The notes under the pieces were generated by a model. It was not told where the DNA came from. It ran no database searches and worked only from the letters and a program-made list of their open reading frames with translations. From Hyphomicrobiales bacterium (GTDB lineage Bacteria > Pseudomonadota > Alphaproteobacteria > Rhizobiales > Devosiaceae): DNA of 33,660 nt. The DNA is taken from assembly GCA_027487555.1 (NCBI GenBank), contig JAIYDI010000030.1, forward strand, positions 1 to 33,660, in the 5' to 3' direction. Position 1 is the first letter of the stretch; every line of letters starts with the position of its first letter. Made by a program: the position numbers and the translations under genes. Shown one piece after another: positions 26,472-33,660 of this stretch.

Positions 26472-26802
26472 TCAGGGCTTGATCGTTGCCCAACCAAGGT
26501 TCTCGAACCGTGCAACAGCGCCATCGGCAAACGCGCCGCATCTGCCAACAGGGTTGGAGTACATCCTGGCGCTAAGGGCGACCGTCTCGTTGACGTAGGC
26601 CACCAGGGCACTCTTGTCGGCCACTACATGGACCTTCATTTTTTGCCCGCTTTCAAAGCTCAGCGGCCGATCGAGTTCTGGCATATGGTCGACGTACCAA
26701 TTGCGGTACCCGCCCACCTTGCCGAACTGGAGCTTCTGCTCAGCCAGGTTGAGCTTGAGGAAGTATCCGGTGTCACCCGCATCATCCATGTGGAGGCTGG
26801 TG
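26472..26802 (-). pseudogene. GH32-type glycosidase, C-terminal beta-sandwich fragment
   Basis: The minus-strand frame contains LHMDDAGDTGYFLKLNLAEQ, RPLSFESGQKMKVHVVADKS, LVAYVNETVALSARMYSN and FADGAVARFENLGW. This is the pattern of the C-terminal beta-sandwich of GH32-type proteins, where the usual text is of the form V-x-Y-V-N-x-x-V-A-L-S-x-R-M-Y. About 108 residues are recognisable; homology stops near 26,800, where an MFS-transporter tail in the opposite strand begins. The open frame continues to 27,089 but the additional residues are not meaningful. Its style matches the missing end of the gene truncated at 2,540-3,053. The OppD/OppF pair follows. Confidence 0.7.
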
Positions 26803-26807
26803 CCTCC
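26792..26807. repeat. Short inverted repeat at the GH32/MFS junction
   Basis: GGAGGC-TGGT-GCCTCC, a 6-base-pair stem with a 4-base loop, lies exactly where homology to the GH32-type fragment (to the left) meets homology to the MFS tail (to the right). It may have favoured breakage, or be coincidence. Confidence 0.5.
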
Positions 26808-27026
26808 AACATAGTGCCTGTTCTGTTTTCGATCGCTGGTCGAACCAAGTCCATGCAGCCTAGTCTGGCGGTAGCGGCGGTGACGACCCTTGGCTACGTC
26901 GGAATTCTTGCAGGCCCCGCGCTCATCGGTTTCATCGCCCAGGCGACCAGTCTGCAGGCGGCATTTGCATTGATCGGTGCCGCAATGGTCTTCATTGCCC
27001 TGTCGCGTGGGGTAACCAGCAGATAG
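26803..27026 (+). pseudogene. MFS transporter, C-terminal fragment
   Basis: The plus strand reads ASNIVPVLFSIAGRTKSMQP, then AVAAVTTLGYVGILAGPALI, GFIAQATSLQAAFALIGAA and a stop at 27,024-27,026. This is the last two membrane helices of a major facilitator superfamily permease; the segment TLGYxGILxGPALIGFxA is characteristic of a sugar/drug-type subgroup. About 73 residues remain; the front of the gene has been replaced by GH32-type DNA. No function is expected. Confidence 0.75.
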
Positions 27027-27114
27027 GCCCGATGGCCGGGTCGTTGGACTAGATCGGTGCGGGAGCCGTGGTACCGAGGAAAATGTCAACCAGTTTGCAC
27101 CATAGACCCCGTCG

Positions 27115-28176
27115 TCAATTGTGAGTTCCTACGGCATCAACCGTTTGTCCCTGCGCGCGAGCCATGGCACTGGATCGCCGAGCGACCACCATACACTTGA
27201 GGATCCGCCGCTCGGTTTCGCTGCCCTTGCCCTGCACCAACTGATCCAACATATCGGCGCCCTGCCACCCTAGATCGTAGTAGGGCAGAGCCACGGTCGT
27301 CAGCTCAGGTTTGAGGCCGAGCGATACCGTTCTGAAGTCGTCAAACCCCACGATGGTTACGTCATCCGGTATGCGAAGGCCGAGGTGAAGAGCGGCAAGG
27401 TAAGCCTGCAGTGCCATTTCATCATTGCCGCAGATGAGCGCTGTCGGACGATTGGGCATGGACAGAATGTCCAGGGCCTCACGATGAACGTAGTTCGTCT
27501 CTCGACCGATCGGCCCCTCCATCCCCAGGCGGATGACAAGGTCACTTTCCGAGATGCCACCTGCCTGCGCGGCAGCAAGGAAGGCATCCAGCCGCTGATT
27601 GGCCCCTAGCAAGAGGGGGTTGAGCCGGATGTAGCCGATGCGGCGATGCCCAAGCGAGATCAGGTGCTGGGTAAGATCATAGGAACCGCCGAAGTCATCG
27701 GGCTCAATCGATGGATAGGCATACCCATCTTCGGGATGCGAGTTGACCAGCACAGTCGGTATTGAGACCTCGCCCACTGCAGGTACCACGACACGGTGAT
27801 ACATCGCGACGTAAAGCACGCCATCAATGCGGTGGGCCTTGAAGGTTCGCCACACGTCGGCTTCCCGCTTTTGGTCGCCATCGGTGTTCGCCAGCAGCAC
27901 AGTGCGGCCGTTTGCACCTGCCCAATCCTGCACGCCCCTGACGATATCGCCGGAGTAGGGGGTCGTCGAAATGAAATCCGTGATGATGCCGATGATGTTG
28001 GTGCGGTTCGAGCGAATGCTTCGTGCCGCCAGGTTTGGGATGTAACCCAAATCGGCAATCGCCAACTGCACCTTTTCCATCGTGTCGGGGGTAACGTTAG
28101 GTTCACCATTGACCACCCTGGACACCGTCTTGTCCGAGACGCCGGCCACTCGAGCGACATCCTTGATGCTGACCAT
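27115..28176 (-). CDS. LacI-family transcriptional regulator of the GH91 operon
   Basis: A 353-residue LacI protein: MVSIKDVARVAGVSDKTVSR (helix-turn-helix), hinge DLGYIPNLAARSIRSNRTN, and an effector domain with IDGVLYVAMYHR, GHRRIGYIRLN, LICGNDEMALQAYLAALHLG and DVTIVGFDDFRTVS. It is divergent from the binding-protein/permease/GH91 operon, with three related operators in the 171 bases between. Similarity to the LacI at 4,174-5,247 runs along the full length, including the recognition helix and ligand-pocket blocks, so the two probably bind overlapping operators and related ligands. The ATG at 28,176 follows AGGAC. Confidence 0.93.
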   Translation of the reverse strand: MVSIKDVARVAGVSDKTVSRVVNGEPNVTPDTMEKVQLAIADLGYIPNLAARSIRSNRTNIIGIITDFISTTPYSGDIVRGVQDWAGANGRTVLLANTDGDQKREADVWRTFKAHRIDGVLYVAMYHRVVVPAVGEVSIPTVLVNSHPEDGYAYPSIEPDDFGGSYDLTQHLISLGHRRIGYIRLNPLLLGANQRLDAFLAAAQAGGISESDLVIRLGMEGPIGRETNYVHREALDILSMPNRPTALICGNDEMALQAYLAALHLGLRIPDDVTIVGFDDFRTVSLGLKPELTTVALPYYDLGWQGADMLDQLVQGKGSETERRILKCMVVARRSSAMARAQGQTVDAVGTHN

Positions 28177-28235
28177 CCGTCCTACTCCACAAGCGCCGAC
28201 AGCTTTACCTGCCTAGCACCTGAGCCGCAACCGAC

Positions 28236-28289
28236 AACGTCGACATCCGATTTGTCGACGATGTCATTTCAATTGACGACGTCGACATT
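28236..28289. promoter_or_regulatory. Cluster of three TCGAC-type operators
   Basis: Three relatives of the 13.49-kb operator are present. AACGTCGACAT is at 28,236-28,246 (reverse orientation). TTTGTCGACGATGTCAT is at 28,251-28,267 (imperfect). GACGACGTCGACATT is at 28,275-28,289 (reverse orientation; its complement matches ATGTCGACGTCG exactly). They lie between LacI (start 28,176) and the binding-protein gene (start 28,348). The third overlaps the promoter of the GH91 operon, as expected for repression. Confidence 0.75.
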
Positions 28290-28301
28290 GGTGCCTATAG
28301 T
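28273..28301 (+). promoter_or_regulatory. Sigma-70 type promoter of the GH91 operon
   Basis: TTGACG (28,273-28,278) and TATAGT (28,296-28,301) are separated by exactly 17 bases, five of six matches each to the consensus. The operator ACGTCGACAT fills the spacer. Transcription would start about 28,308, leaving a leader of roughly 40 bases before the ATG at 28,348. This is the clearest promoter in the window. Confidence 0.7.
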
Positions 28302-28347
28302 CCTGCCGCTCCGGTCGTTCACCGCGAGCCGAAAGACAGGAGGGGAC

Positions 28348-29589
28348 ATGAACAAGACACTATTGTGCACGGTTGCCGCGCTTTGCCTGGCAACTTCCGC
28401 CGCCCATGCCGAAGCCATCACCGTACTCGTTGAAGGTGGCGGCCATTCGCTGCAGCAAGCAGCCGCCGATGCCTTCACCAAGGAAACCGGCATCGAGGTC
28501 AACTTCGTCGAGGTGCCCTACCAGGGCGTCTACGACAAGCTCACGGCCGAGATCGCTTCGGGAACGTCGGCCTATGACGTGGTGACCATCGACGTGGTCT
28601 GGAACGCCGCCTTCGCGTCGCATGTCGAGGACCTCAGCGACCTCTTCACCGACGCGGTAAAGGCCGACATTCCCCCGGCCCTGGTCGCTGACGCCAATGT
28701 CGGCGGCAAGATGATAGGCATGCCTGCCTGGGCGAATGCCGAGATCGTCTTCTACCGCAAGGATCTGTGGGAAGACCCGGCCAACCAGGTCGCCTTCAAG
28801 GAGCAGCATGGCTACGACCTCGCCCCGCCGGCCACTTGGCAGCAGTGGCGCGACATGGCCAAGTTCTTCACCAAGGACGGCATGTATGGCACCAACGTCA
28901 TCGGCGCTACCTCGGAAGAATGGATGGCCGAGGTGCTGCAGGCCGGCTCGCCCGGAGTGATCCTCGATGCCGCTGGCAAGGTGATCCTGGACAATCAGGC
29001 CCACATCGACGCGCTCGAGTTTTACCGGGCGCCGCTGTGCGAAGACAAATCCGTGCCGGACAATGCGCTCGAGATCAACTGGGGCGAAGCTCAGAACCTG
29101 TTCTACCAGGGCCAGACGGCAATGATGAAGTTCTGGGCCCACGCCTACAAGATGACGCCGGAGGACAGCAAAGTCGCCGGCAAGGTCGGGGTGGCGCCGA
29201 TGATCGGCGGAACTGCCGGCGTCGCCGGTATCCCGGGCCCCTGGTACAACGTCGTCCCATCGACCTCGCAGCACAAGGACGCGGCGCGGCAGTTCATTGC
29301 CTATGCGGTTGCGCACAACGCGCTCGGCATCGAGGCTCCGCTCGGGCTGGCCGCCACCAACTCGGCCTATGCGAGCTATATGGGCAAGCCCGGCTACGAG
29401 CATTTCGGCCCGCTGATGGACACGCTGTCAGCGCCGGCCACCAAAGGGCGGCCGCTCAACGAGCACTACCAGGAAATCGTCGACGAGGCCGTCATGCCCG
29501 CCTTCCAGGGGGCCCTCGAGTGCGAAGACAACGTGGCCACGCTGCTGCAAGATGCAGCCGCCACCGCTCGGGACATCCTGGGTCAGTAA
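28348..29589 (+). CDS. Sugar ABC transporter substrate-binding protein (GH91 operon)
   Basis: A 413-residue binding protein of the family 1 type. The start follows CAGGAGGGGAC. The signal peptide is MNKTLLCTVAALCLATSAAHA, with probable cleavage after AHA (residue 21). The mature part starts EAITVLVEGGGHSLQQAAAD and includes YDVVTIDVVWNAAFA, GMPAWANAEIVFYRKDLW and MMKFWAHAYKM. Several aromatic residues (Trp in VVW, PAW, FW, PWY) are well placed for stacking on a sugar. The downstream permeases and GH91 suggest that the ligand is a difructose anhydride or an inulin-type oligosaccharide (inference). A cryptic second-frame reading through this gene was ignored. Confidence 0.92.
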   Translation: MNKTLLCTVAALCLATSAAHAEAITVLVEGGGHSLQQAAADAFTKETGIEVNFVEVPYQGVYDKLTAEIASGTSAYDVVTIDVVWNAAFASHVEDLSDLFTDAVKADIPPALVADANVGGKMIGMPAWANAEIVFYRKDLWEDPANQVAFKEQHGYDLAPPATWQQWRDMAKFFTKDGMYGTNVIGATSEEWMAEVLQAGSPGVILDAAGKVILDNQAHIDALEFYRAPLCEDKSVPDNALEINWGEAQNLFYQGQTAMMKFWAHAYKMTPEDSKVAGKVGVAPMIGGTAGVAGIPGPWYNVVPSTSQHKDAARQFIAYAVAHNALGIEAPLGLAATNSAYASYMGKPGYEHFGPLMDTLSAPATKGRPLNEHYQEIVDEAVMPAFQGALECEDNVATLLQDAAATARDILGQ

Positions 29590-29660
29590 GCCCTCGCGCA
29601 TTCAGTCCGGGGCGGCGGTACGCCGCCTCGGCGTCCACGTGCATAACTGGAGAGGAAGCC

Positions 29661-30539
29661 ATGACCGAACGCAGGTTCGTGCTGCTCATGCTGCTGCCTG
29701 CCGTGCTGTTCCTGGGGTTCATGGTCGCCTACCCGGTCGCACTGCTCGTCTACAACTCGTTCTTCGACGTCAAACTGATTGATCCGGCGAGCCGGGTCTG
29801 GGTCGGGCTGGCGAACTATGCCGAGGTGCTCACCTCAAAGCGGATACTCGAATCCGCCATCCGGACGCTCAAGTACTCGGCATTCGCCCTGTTCTTCGAA
29901 CTGGTGTTCGGCTTCGGCGCGGCGCTGCTGTTTTCGGCGATCGCCAAGCATTCGCACTGGCACCGCACCATCTTCGCCCTGCCGCTGATGATCTCCCCGA
30001 TCGTTGCCGGCCTGCTGTGGCGATTTCTGCTCGTCGGCAATATCGGCATCCTCAACTACGGGCTGGCCGCGCTGGGCGTCATTTCGGACCCGGGCGCAAT
30101 CAAGTGGCTGTCCGACACCGACATCGTGATCTACTCGGTTGCTGTCGCCGACATCTGGCTGACGACCTCGTTCGTCGCCCTGGTCAGCTATGCCGGCCTG
30201 ATGAACATCCCGAAGGACCTGTTCGAGGCGGCGCGCATCGATGGCGCCAGCGCCATCAAGCGGTTCTGGTACGTCACCCTGCCGATGATGCGCCCGGTGC
30301 TTGCGGTCGTGGTGATCGTGCGCGGCATCGACGCGCTCAAGACCTTCGATCTGATCTGGATTCAGACCCAGGGCGGTCCCCGGCAAGCCAGCGAAGTGCT
30401 GTCGATGAACATCTATCAGCGCATGGTCCGCTACGGCGACCTTGGCCAGGCTTCAGCCTCGGCGACGCTGTTCCTCGCTTTCATGATTGCCCTTGCGGGC
30501 CTCGCCTACTGGAAGATCTGGAGGACCGACCGTGGCTGA
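29661..30539 (+). CDS. Sugar ABC transporter permease (MalF/UgpA type)
   Basis: A 292-residue permease starting MTERRFVLLMLLPAVLFLGF at 29,661 after AGAGGAAGCC. The coupling loop is DLFEAARIDGASAIKRFWYV then TLPMMRPVLAV. The segment near residue 240, QGGPRQASEVLSMNIYQRMV, is typical of the MalF-like subunit. It lies 71 bases after the binding-protein gene and overlaps the next permease by 8 bases. No ATPase gene is found in this operon. Confidence 0.93.
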   Translation: MTERRFVLLMLLPAVLFLGFMVAYPVALLVYNSFFDVKLIDPASRVWVGLANYAEVLTSKRILESAIRTLKYSAFALFFELVFGFGAALLFSAIAKHSHWHRTIFALPLMISPIVAGLLWRFLLVGNIGILNYGLAALGVISDPGAIKWLSDTDIVIYSVAVADIWLTTSFVALVSYAGLMNIPKDLFEAARIDGASAIKRFWYVTLPMMRPVLAVVVIVRGIDALKTFDLIWIQTQGGPRQASEVLSMNIYQRMVRYGDLGQASASATLFLAFMIALAGLAYWKIWRTDRG

Positions 30540-31368
30540 TCGCGCCCCACAGGATGCCGGCAAGGTGGTGATCAATGCGGTCGCCCTGCTGCTGGTGCTG
30601 TCCTACGCTCTCCCTTACGTCTACCTGGTTTCGACCGCGCTGAAGCCGGCGGTCGACGTGCAGCAGATTCCGCCCTCCTTCTTCCCCAACCGAGTTTCGT
30701 TCGAGAATTTCGGCACCGTCATTGGCACGGCTGGCCTGCCTCAGGCTTTCATGAACTCGGCTATAGTCGCCATCCTGACGACGCTGCTGTCATTGGTGAT
30801 CGCGGTTCCGGCGGCTTACGTCTCGGCGCTCTATCGCCGTCGGATCACTATCCTCTTCCTGCTGTTCGCGCTCATCACCCGCATGGTGCCGGCGGTGTCG
30901 CTGGGTGTGCCGCTGTTCCAGATACTGAAGTCGCTGGGCTTGCTGGACACCACGATCGGGCTGGTCCTCGCGCACACCTCCACGGCCGTGCCGCTGGCGT
31001 TGCTGTTGATGGCGGCCTTCTTCGAAGGGATGCCCAAAGAACTCGAGGAAGCGGCGCGCATCGATGGGTGCAGCCGCTTCGGCGCCTTCTGGCGCATCAT
31101 GCTGCCGTTGGCGCCCGGCGGTCTGGCCGTCACGGCGCTGTTCAGCTTCATCGCCAGCTGGAACGAGTTCCTGTTCGCGCTGCTGCTCACGTCCCAGAAC
31201 AGCAAGACGGCGCCGATCTTCATTGCCGAGTTCAACTCGGTCTATGGCCTCGCATGGGGGCCGATGACCGCGGCGGCGGTTCTCTATTCGCTCCCCGTCA
31301 TCCTCGTCACGCTTGTCCTGCAAAGGCAGATCGTCGGCGGGCTGACCTTCGGCGCGGTGAAAGGCTAG
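30532..31368 (+). CDS. Sugar ABC transporter permease (MalG/UgpE type)
   Basis: A 278-residue permease starting with GTG at 30,532, seven bases after GGAGGACCG; the frame is open upstream to 30,487 but that part lies inside the preceding gene. The first helix is VVINAVALLLVLSYALPYVY. The coupling loop is ELEEAARIDGCSRFGAFWRI then MLPLAPGGLAV. WNEFLFALLLTSQNSKTAPI is the usual conserved region before the last helix, and the end is GLTFGAVKG. It forms the channel with the MalF-type protein and depends on an ATPase encoded elsewhere, perhaps the UgpC protein at 12,327. Confidence 0.93.
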   Translation: MADRAPQDAGKVVINAVALLLVLSYALPYVYLVSTALKPAVDVQQIPPSFFPNRVSFENFGTVIGTAGLPQAFMNSAIVAILTTLLSLVIAVPAAYVSALYRRRITILFLLFALITRMVPAVSLGVPLFQILKSLGLLDTTIGLVLAHTSTAVPLALLLMAAFFEGMPKELEEAARIDGCSRFGAFWRIMLPLAPGGLAVTALFSFIASWNEFLFALLLTSQNSKTAPIFIAEFNSVYGLAWGPMTAAAVLYSLPVILVTLVLQRQIVGGLTFGAVKG

Positions 31369-31459
31369 GCCAGTGTCAGAAATCGACCCCCGACATCATC
31401 GAAGGTCCGCTGCGATCGCCCCCTCAATGCTTGCTACAGCCAGAACAAAAGAGTCCGGA

Positions 31460-32836
31460 ATGCCCAGCTCCAATGCCTACGACGTCACAGAGTGGTCAGC
31501 CGGAAATCCGTACGAGGATATCGGAGCGGTCATCAACGGCATCATTGCGGACATCAAGCTCCGGCAGGCGGTTGCCGACCTGAATGACGGAGGCAAGCCG
31601 GGCGCCGTGATTTACATTCCGCCGGGCGACTACCGGCTGAAGACGCAGGTCGTTATCGACATCAGTTTCCTGAGGATTGCCGGATCCGGCCACGGCTTCA
31701 CATCGTCCAGCATCCGGTTCAACACGCCCGCCGATGAGCTGCGGCATTGGCACGAAATCTGGCCCGGGGGCAGCCGCATCCTCGTTGACATTCCAGCGCG
31801 AGCGAGCGGCGGAGAAGCCGACGGGGCGGCATTTCTGGTGCGGCGCGCCGGCAATCCCCGGATTAGCTCAGTTGAGTTTGCCGACTTCTGCATCGATGGC
31901 CTGCATTTCTCGGACGCGTCAAACGGCGACGCGGAGAACTCCTACAGGAACGGCAAAACCGGCATCCACATCGCCAGCGCCAACGACTCGTTTCGCATCA
32001 CCGGAATGGGACTGGTCTACCTCGAACACGGTGTCGTCTCCCATCACTCTGACGCTGCCACCATCGACAACAACTTCATCGCCGAATGCGGCAATTGCAT
32101 CGAACTACGGGGCATGGGGCAGGCCTCGAGGATCTCCAACAACCTGATCGGTGCGGGTTACAACGGATACTCCATCTACGCCGAGAATTTCGGTGGTCTA
32201 CTGGTCACGGGCAACAACGTCTTCCCCCGGGGGCGAAGCAGCATCGCGCTTTCCGGGGTCGTCAGGTCGTCGATAACCGGGAACAGGCTCCACTCGTTCT
32301 ATCCGGGAATGCTGGTGTTCTCCGGCAATTGCTCGGAGAACCTGGTCGCTTCCAATCACTTCTTTCGCGACCGCGAGCCGTGGGCGCCGATGACCCGATA
32401 CGACAATGGGCTCGATGACCAGTTCGGGCTCCTGCATCTTAACGGCGACAACAACTCGGTGATGGCGAACCACATCTCGGAGTCGATCGACACCCAGTAC
32501 CTGAAGCCTGCCAACGAAAGGCCGGTGATCATCCGGATCGTCTCGGGCAAAGGCAACTATGTCGCGAACAATCACATCGTGGCGACGACCGAGAGTTCGC
32601 ATGCGAGCGATGCACCGAACAGCGAATGTTTCGCCACGCAGGTGGAGGCAATTCTGGCAACGAAGAACCTGACAGCTCTCGAGGTGATTGCTGTCAAGAT
32701 CGAGCCAGGGGCCAGCCACAACACGGTGCTGGACTCCGGCAGCGATGCACAGGTGCTGATGGACAGGTCGGTGAATGCGTTTCGCGGAACGCCTGTGCCG
32801 GGGCAGGCGGCCGGGAGCGCCGGTAGGCAGGGTTAG
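31460..32836 (+). CDS. GH91 family: inulin fructotransferase / difructose-anhydride hydrolase
   Basis: About 458 residues from the ATG at 31,460 (GTG 31,373 and ATG 31,427 are alternatives). Landmarks of the beta-helix GH91 family are NAYDVTEWS (5-13), DIGAVINGIIADIK, PGAVIYIPPGDYRL, LRIAGSGHGF, LVYLEHGVVSH, NNFIAECGNCIEL and GYSIYAENFGG. Characterised members convert inulin to difructose anhydride III or I, or hydrolyse DFA III to inulobiose. Asp198 and Glu209, 11 residues apart, correspond to the Asp/Glu pair reported for a Bacillus inulin fructotransferase (from memory). Secreted transferases carry signal peptides; none is visible here. With an importer directly upstream, a cytoplasmic DFA hydrolase is therefore the better guess. 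It ends the operon and shares its operator type with the GH32/GH172 operons. Confidence 0.85.
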   Translation: MPSSNAYDVTEWSAGNPYEDIGAVINGIIADIKLRQAVADLNDGGKPGAVIYIPPGDYRLKTQVVIDISFLRIAGSGHGFTSSSIRFNTPADELRHWHEIWPGGSRILVDIPARASGGEADGAAFLVRRAGNPRISSVEFADFCIDGLHFSDASNGDAENSYRNGKTGIHIASANDSFRITGMGLVYLEHGVVSHHSDAATIDNNFIAECGNCIELRGMGQASRISNNLIGAGYNGYSIYAENFGGLLVTGNNVFPRGRSSIALSGVVRSSITGNRLHSFYPGMLVFSGNCSENLVASNHFFRDREPWAPMTRYDNGLDDQFGLLHLNGDNNSVMANHISESIDTQYLKPANERPVIIRIVSGKGNYVANNHIVATTESSHASDAPNSECFATQVEAILATKNLTALEVIAVKIEPGASHNTVLDSGSDAQVLMDRSVNAFRGTPVPGQAAGSAGRQG

Positions 32837-32971
32837 GTGTCCGAGTGATGAAGGCCGAAAGACGCGCGCCTTGGTTCGCTGACTCGCTGACCAGTTTTCT
32901 CAGGCCGAAGCCGTGCCGGCGCCGCGGCGGTGGTGGGATGACAGGCAAGGTAGCGGGCACGGGAGGCGACG

Positions 32972-33342
32972 TCAGTATCCGGTGAAGTCCTCGCTGCGGA
33001 TGGACTCGTTGTTGATCCCCAGCCCTTTGAGCATCTTTTGCATTGCTCCAACCATCGCTGGCGGGCCGGCCACATAGTAGATCGGGGCGAGCACATCGCG
33101 CAGATGGCGGCGCAGCATCGCGGCATCGATCACCCCAGTCTCGCCGGCCCAAGGCAGCGCCGGGACGTTCGTCGCTGTCATCGTGACCACTACGCGAAAA
33201 TTGGGATTGGTCTTCTCCAGTCGCCGCAGATCTTCGAGGAAGGGAGCGCTCTCCCGGTCGCGGTTGGAGTAGAAGAGCGTAATGGCGTGTGGCAGTCTGG
33301 CTTGAGCGGCGTACCCCGCCATGGCGAGGAAAGGCGCTGGCT
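32972..33342 (-). pseudogene. Flavodoxin/ferredoxin reductase-like C-terminal fragment
   Basis: The frame shows PFLAMAGYAAQARLPHAITL, YSNRDRESAPFLEDLRRLEK, NFRVVVTMTATNV and then ETGVIDAAMLRRHL, IYYVAGPPAMVGAMQKML and SEDFTGY. This is the NAD(P)-binding half of the ferredoxin-NADP-reductase fold (AGPPAM motif). The FAD-binding half and the GGIGITP motif before PFLAM are missing. Upstream (toward higher coordinates) the DNA belongs to an RND-efflux adaptor in a different frame. No functional start is visible. The 135 bases between the GH91 stop and this gene's stop show nothing I can support. Confidence 0.75.
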
Positions 33343-33603
33343 TGCGGTCACGTGGTCGCCGACCTTGACATTGATCTCGGTGATTTGCCCGGTAAGCCTG
33401 AACGCAAGATCGGCCCTGGAAAGCGCCTGAACTTCGCCGGTGAGGGTTGCCGTTTGGGCATACTCTCGGGGGGCTACTGTCAAAGCGCCAACCAGCCGGG
33501 CTGGCTTCACAACTCCCGTCTCCGGCTGCTGACATGCGGCCAGGGCGGGCAGCAACAATGCAGCAAGCGCCACCAGGCGAAATTGTCTGTGATCGAGGCT
33601 CAT
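33338..33603 (-). pseudogene. RND efflux periplasmic adaptor, N-terminal fragment
   Basis: ATG at 33,603 begins MSLDHRQFRLVALAALLLPA, a lipoprotein signal ending in LAAC (lipobox, Cys24). It continues through ALTVAPREYAQTATLTGEVQ, ALSRADLAFRLTGQITEINV and KVGDHVTASQ, the first beta-strands of the lipoyl-like/barrel region of HlyD/AcrA adaptors. Homology ends near VTASQ-R-L (about 33,340); afterwards the frame enters the reductase fragment and stops near 33,190. The coiled coil and membrane-proximal domains are missing, so an efflux role is excluded for this piece. Confidence 0.75.
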
Positions 33604-33660
33604 GATCGGACCCTCGTGCTCGCTCCGGTCGGGCGGTCGTCAGGCAAGGCGAGAAACCCG
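33600..33660 (-). CDS. Possible C-terminus of an upstream gene (right edge)
   Basis: One minus-strand frame is open from the edge, reading GFLALPDDRPTGASTRVRS, and stops with TGA overlapping the ATG of the adaptor fragment (ATGA). The 4-base overlap is typical of operon neighbours, but only 19 residues are visible and no family can be named. It could be part of an efflux operon such as a first adaptor or a regulator. Confidence 0.25.
   Translation of the reverse strand, partial: GFLALPDDRPTGASTRVRS

Noticed and set aside
26803..27089. Extension of the GH32-type C-terminal frame upstream to 27,089
   Set aside because: The sequence is antisense to the MFS tail and contains no GH32-like pattern.
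28767..29640. Second-frame reading across the binding-protein gene that continues into the permease
   Set aside because: Only the part from 29,661 is real coding sequence; the earlier part is an Arg/Gly-rich shadow frame of the binding protein.

Overview
The window looks like an accessory region of an alphaproteobacterium, probably from the rhizobial order (Hyphomicrobiales). This rests on high GC, the DUF3489 / DUF2924 / serine-recombinase cassette at the left edge, and the abundance of sugar ABC importers paired with LacI regulators. The taxonomic call is inference. No rRNA, tRNA, CRISPR array or complete insertion sequence was recognised.

Layout. Positions 1-1,710 hold a recombinase-associated cassette and a decayed second copy of it. 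Positions 1,859-3,053 hold a histidine kinase that has lost its front half, joined to the front part of a GH32-type gene. A LacI regulator (3,189-4,196) with a perfect palindromic operator follows. Positions 4,174-13,424 are one minus-strand operon: UgpC-type ATPase, GH172 (DUF2961), solute-binding protein, two permeases, GH116 and LacI. Divergent from it run a GH32 beta-fructosidase (13,607-15,319) and a Gfo/Idh/MocA oxidoreductase. Positions 16,498-24,326 are a second minus-strand operon: LacI, Opp-type binding protein, two permeases, two ATPases and a second GH172. Positions 24,384-26,415 are an orphan OppD/OppF pair, preceded by the back end of a GH32-type gene that is joined to an MFS-transporter tail. 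Positions 27,115-32,836 hold LacI, then divergently an ATPase-less sugar importer and a GH91 gene (inulin fructotransferase / difructose-anhydride hydrolase family). The right edge carries an RND-efflux adaptor fragment joined to a flavodoxin-reductase-like tail.

How it fits together. GH91, GH172 and GH32 all include enzymes acting on fructans or difructose dianhydrides (DFAs). The most economical reading is a regulon for import and intracellular breakdown of DFAs or related fructosides. GH91 or GH172 would open or hydrolyse the dianhydride, and the cytoplasmic GH32 would split the resulting fructobiose. A nearly identical operator centred on TCGACGTCGA occurs in both divergent control regions (about 13.5 kb and 28.25 kb). 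Two paralogous LacI proteins accompany these regions, and the GH91-linked importer has no ATPase of its own, so the UgpC protein of the other operon may energise both importers.

Genome history. At least three gene-to-gene fusion scars are visible (about 2.54 kb, 26.80 kb and 33.34 kb). The two GH32-type fragments at 2.5-3.05 kb and 26.5-26.8 kb look like the front and back of one gene family on the same strand. They are oriented so that closing the roughly 24-kb segment into a circle would bring them together.
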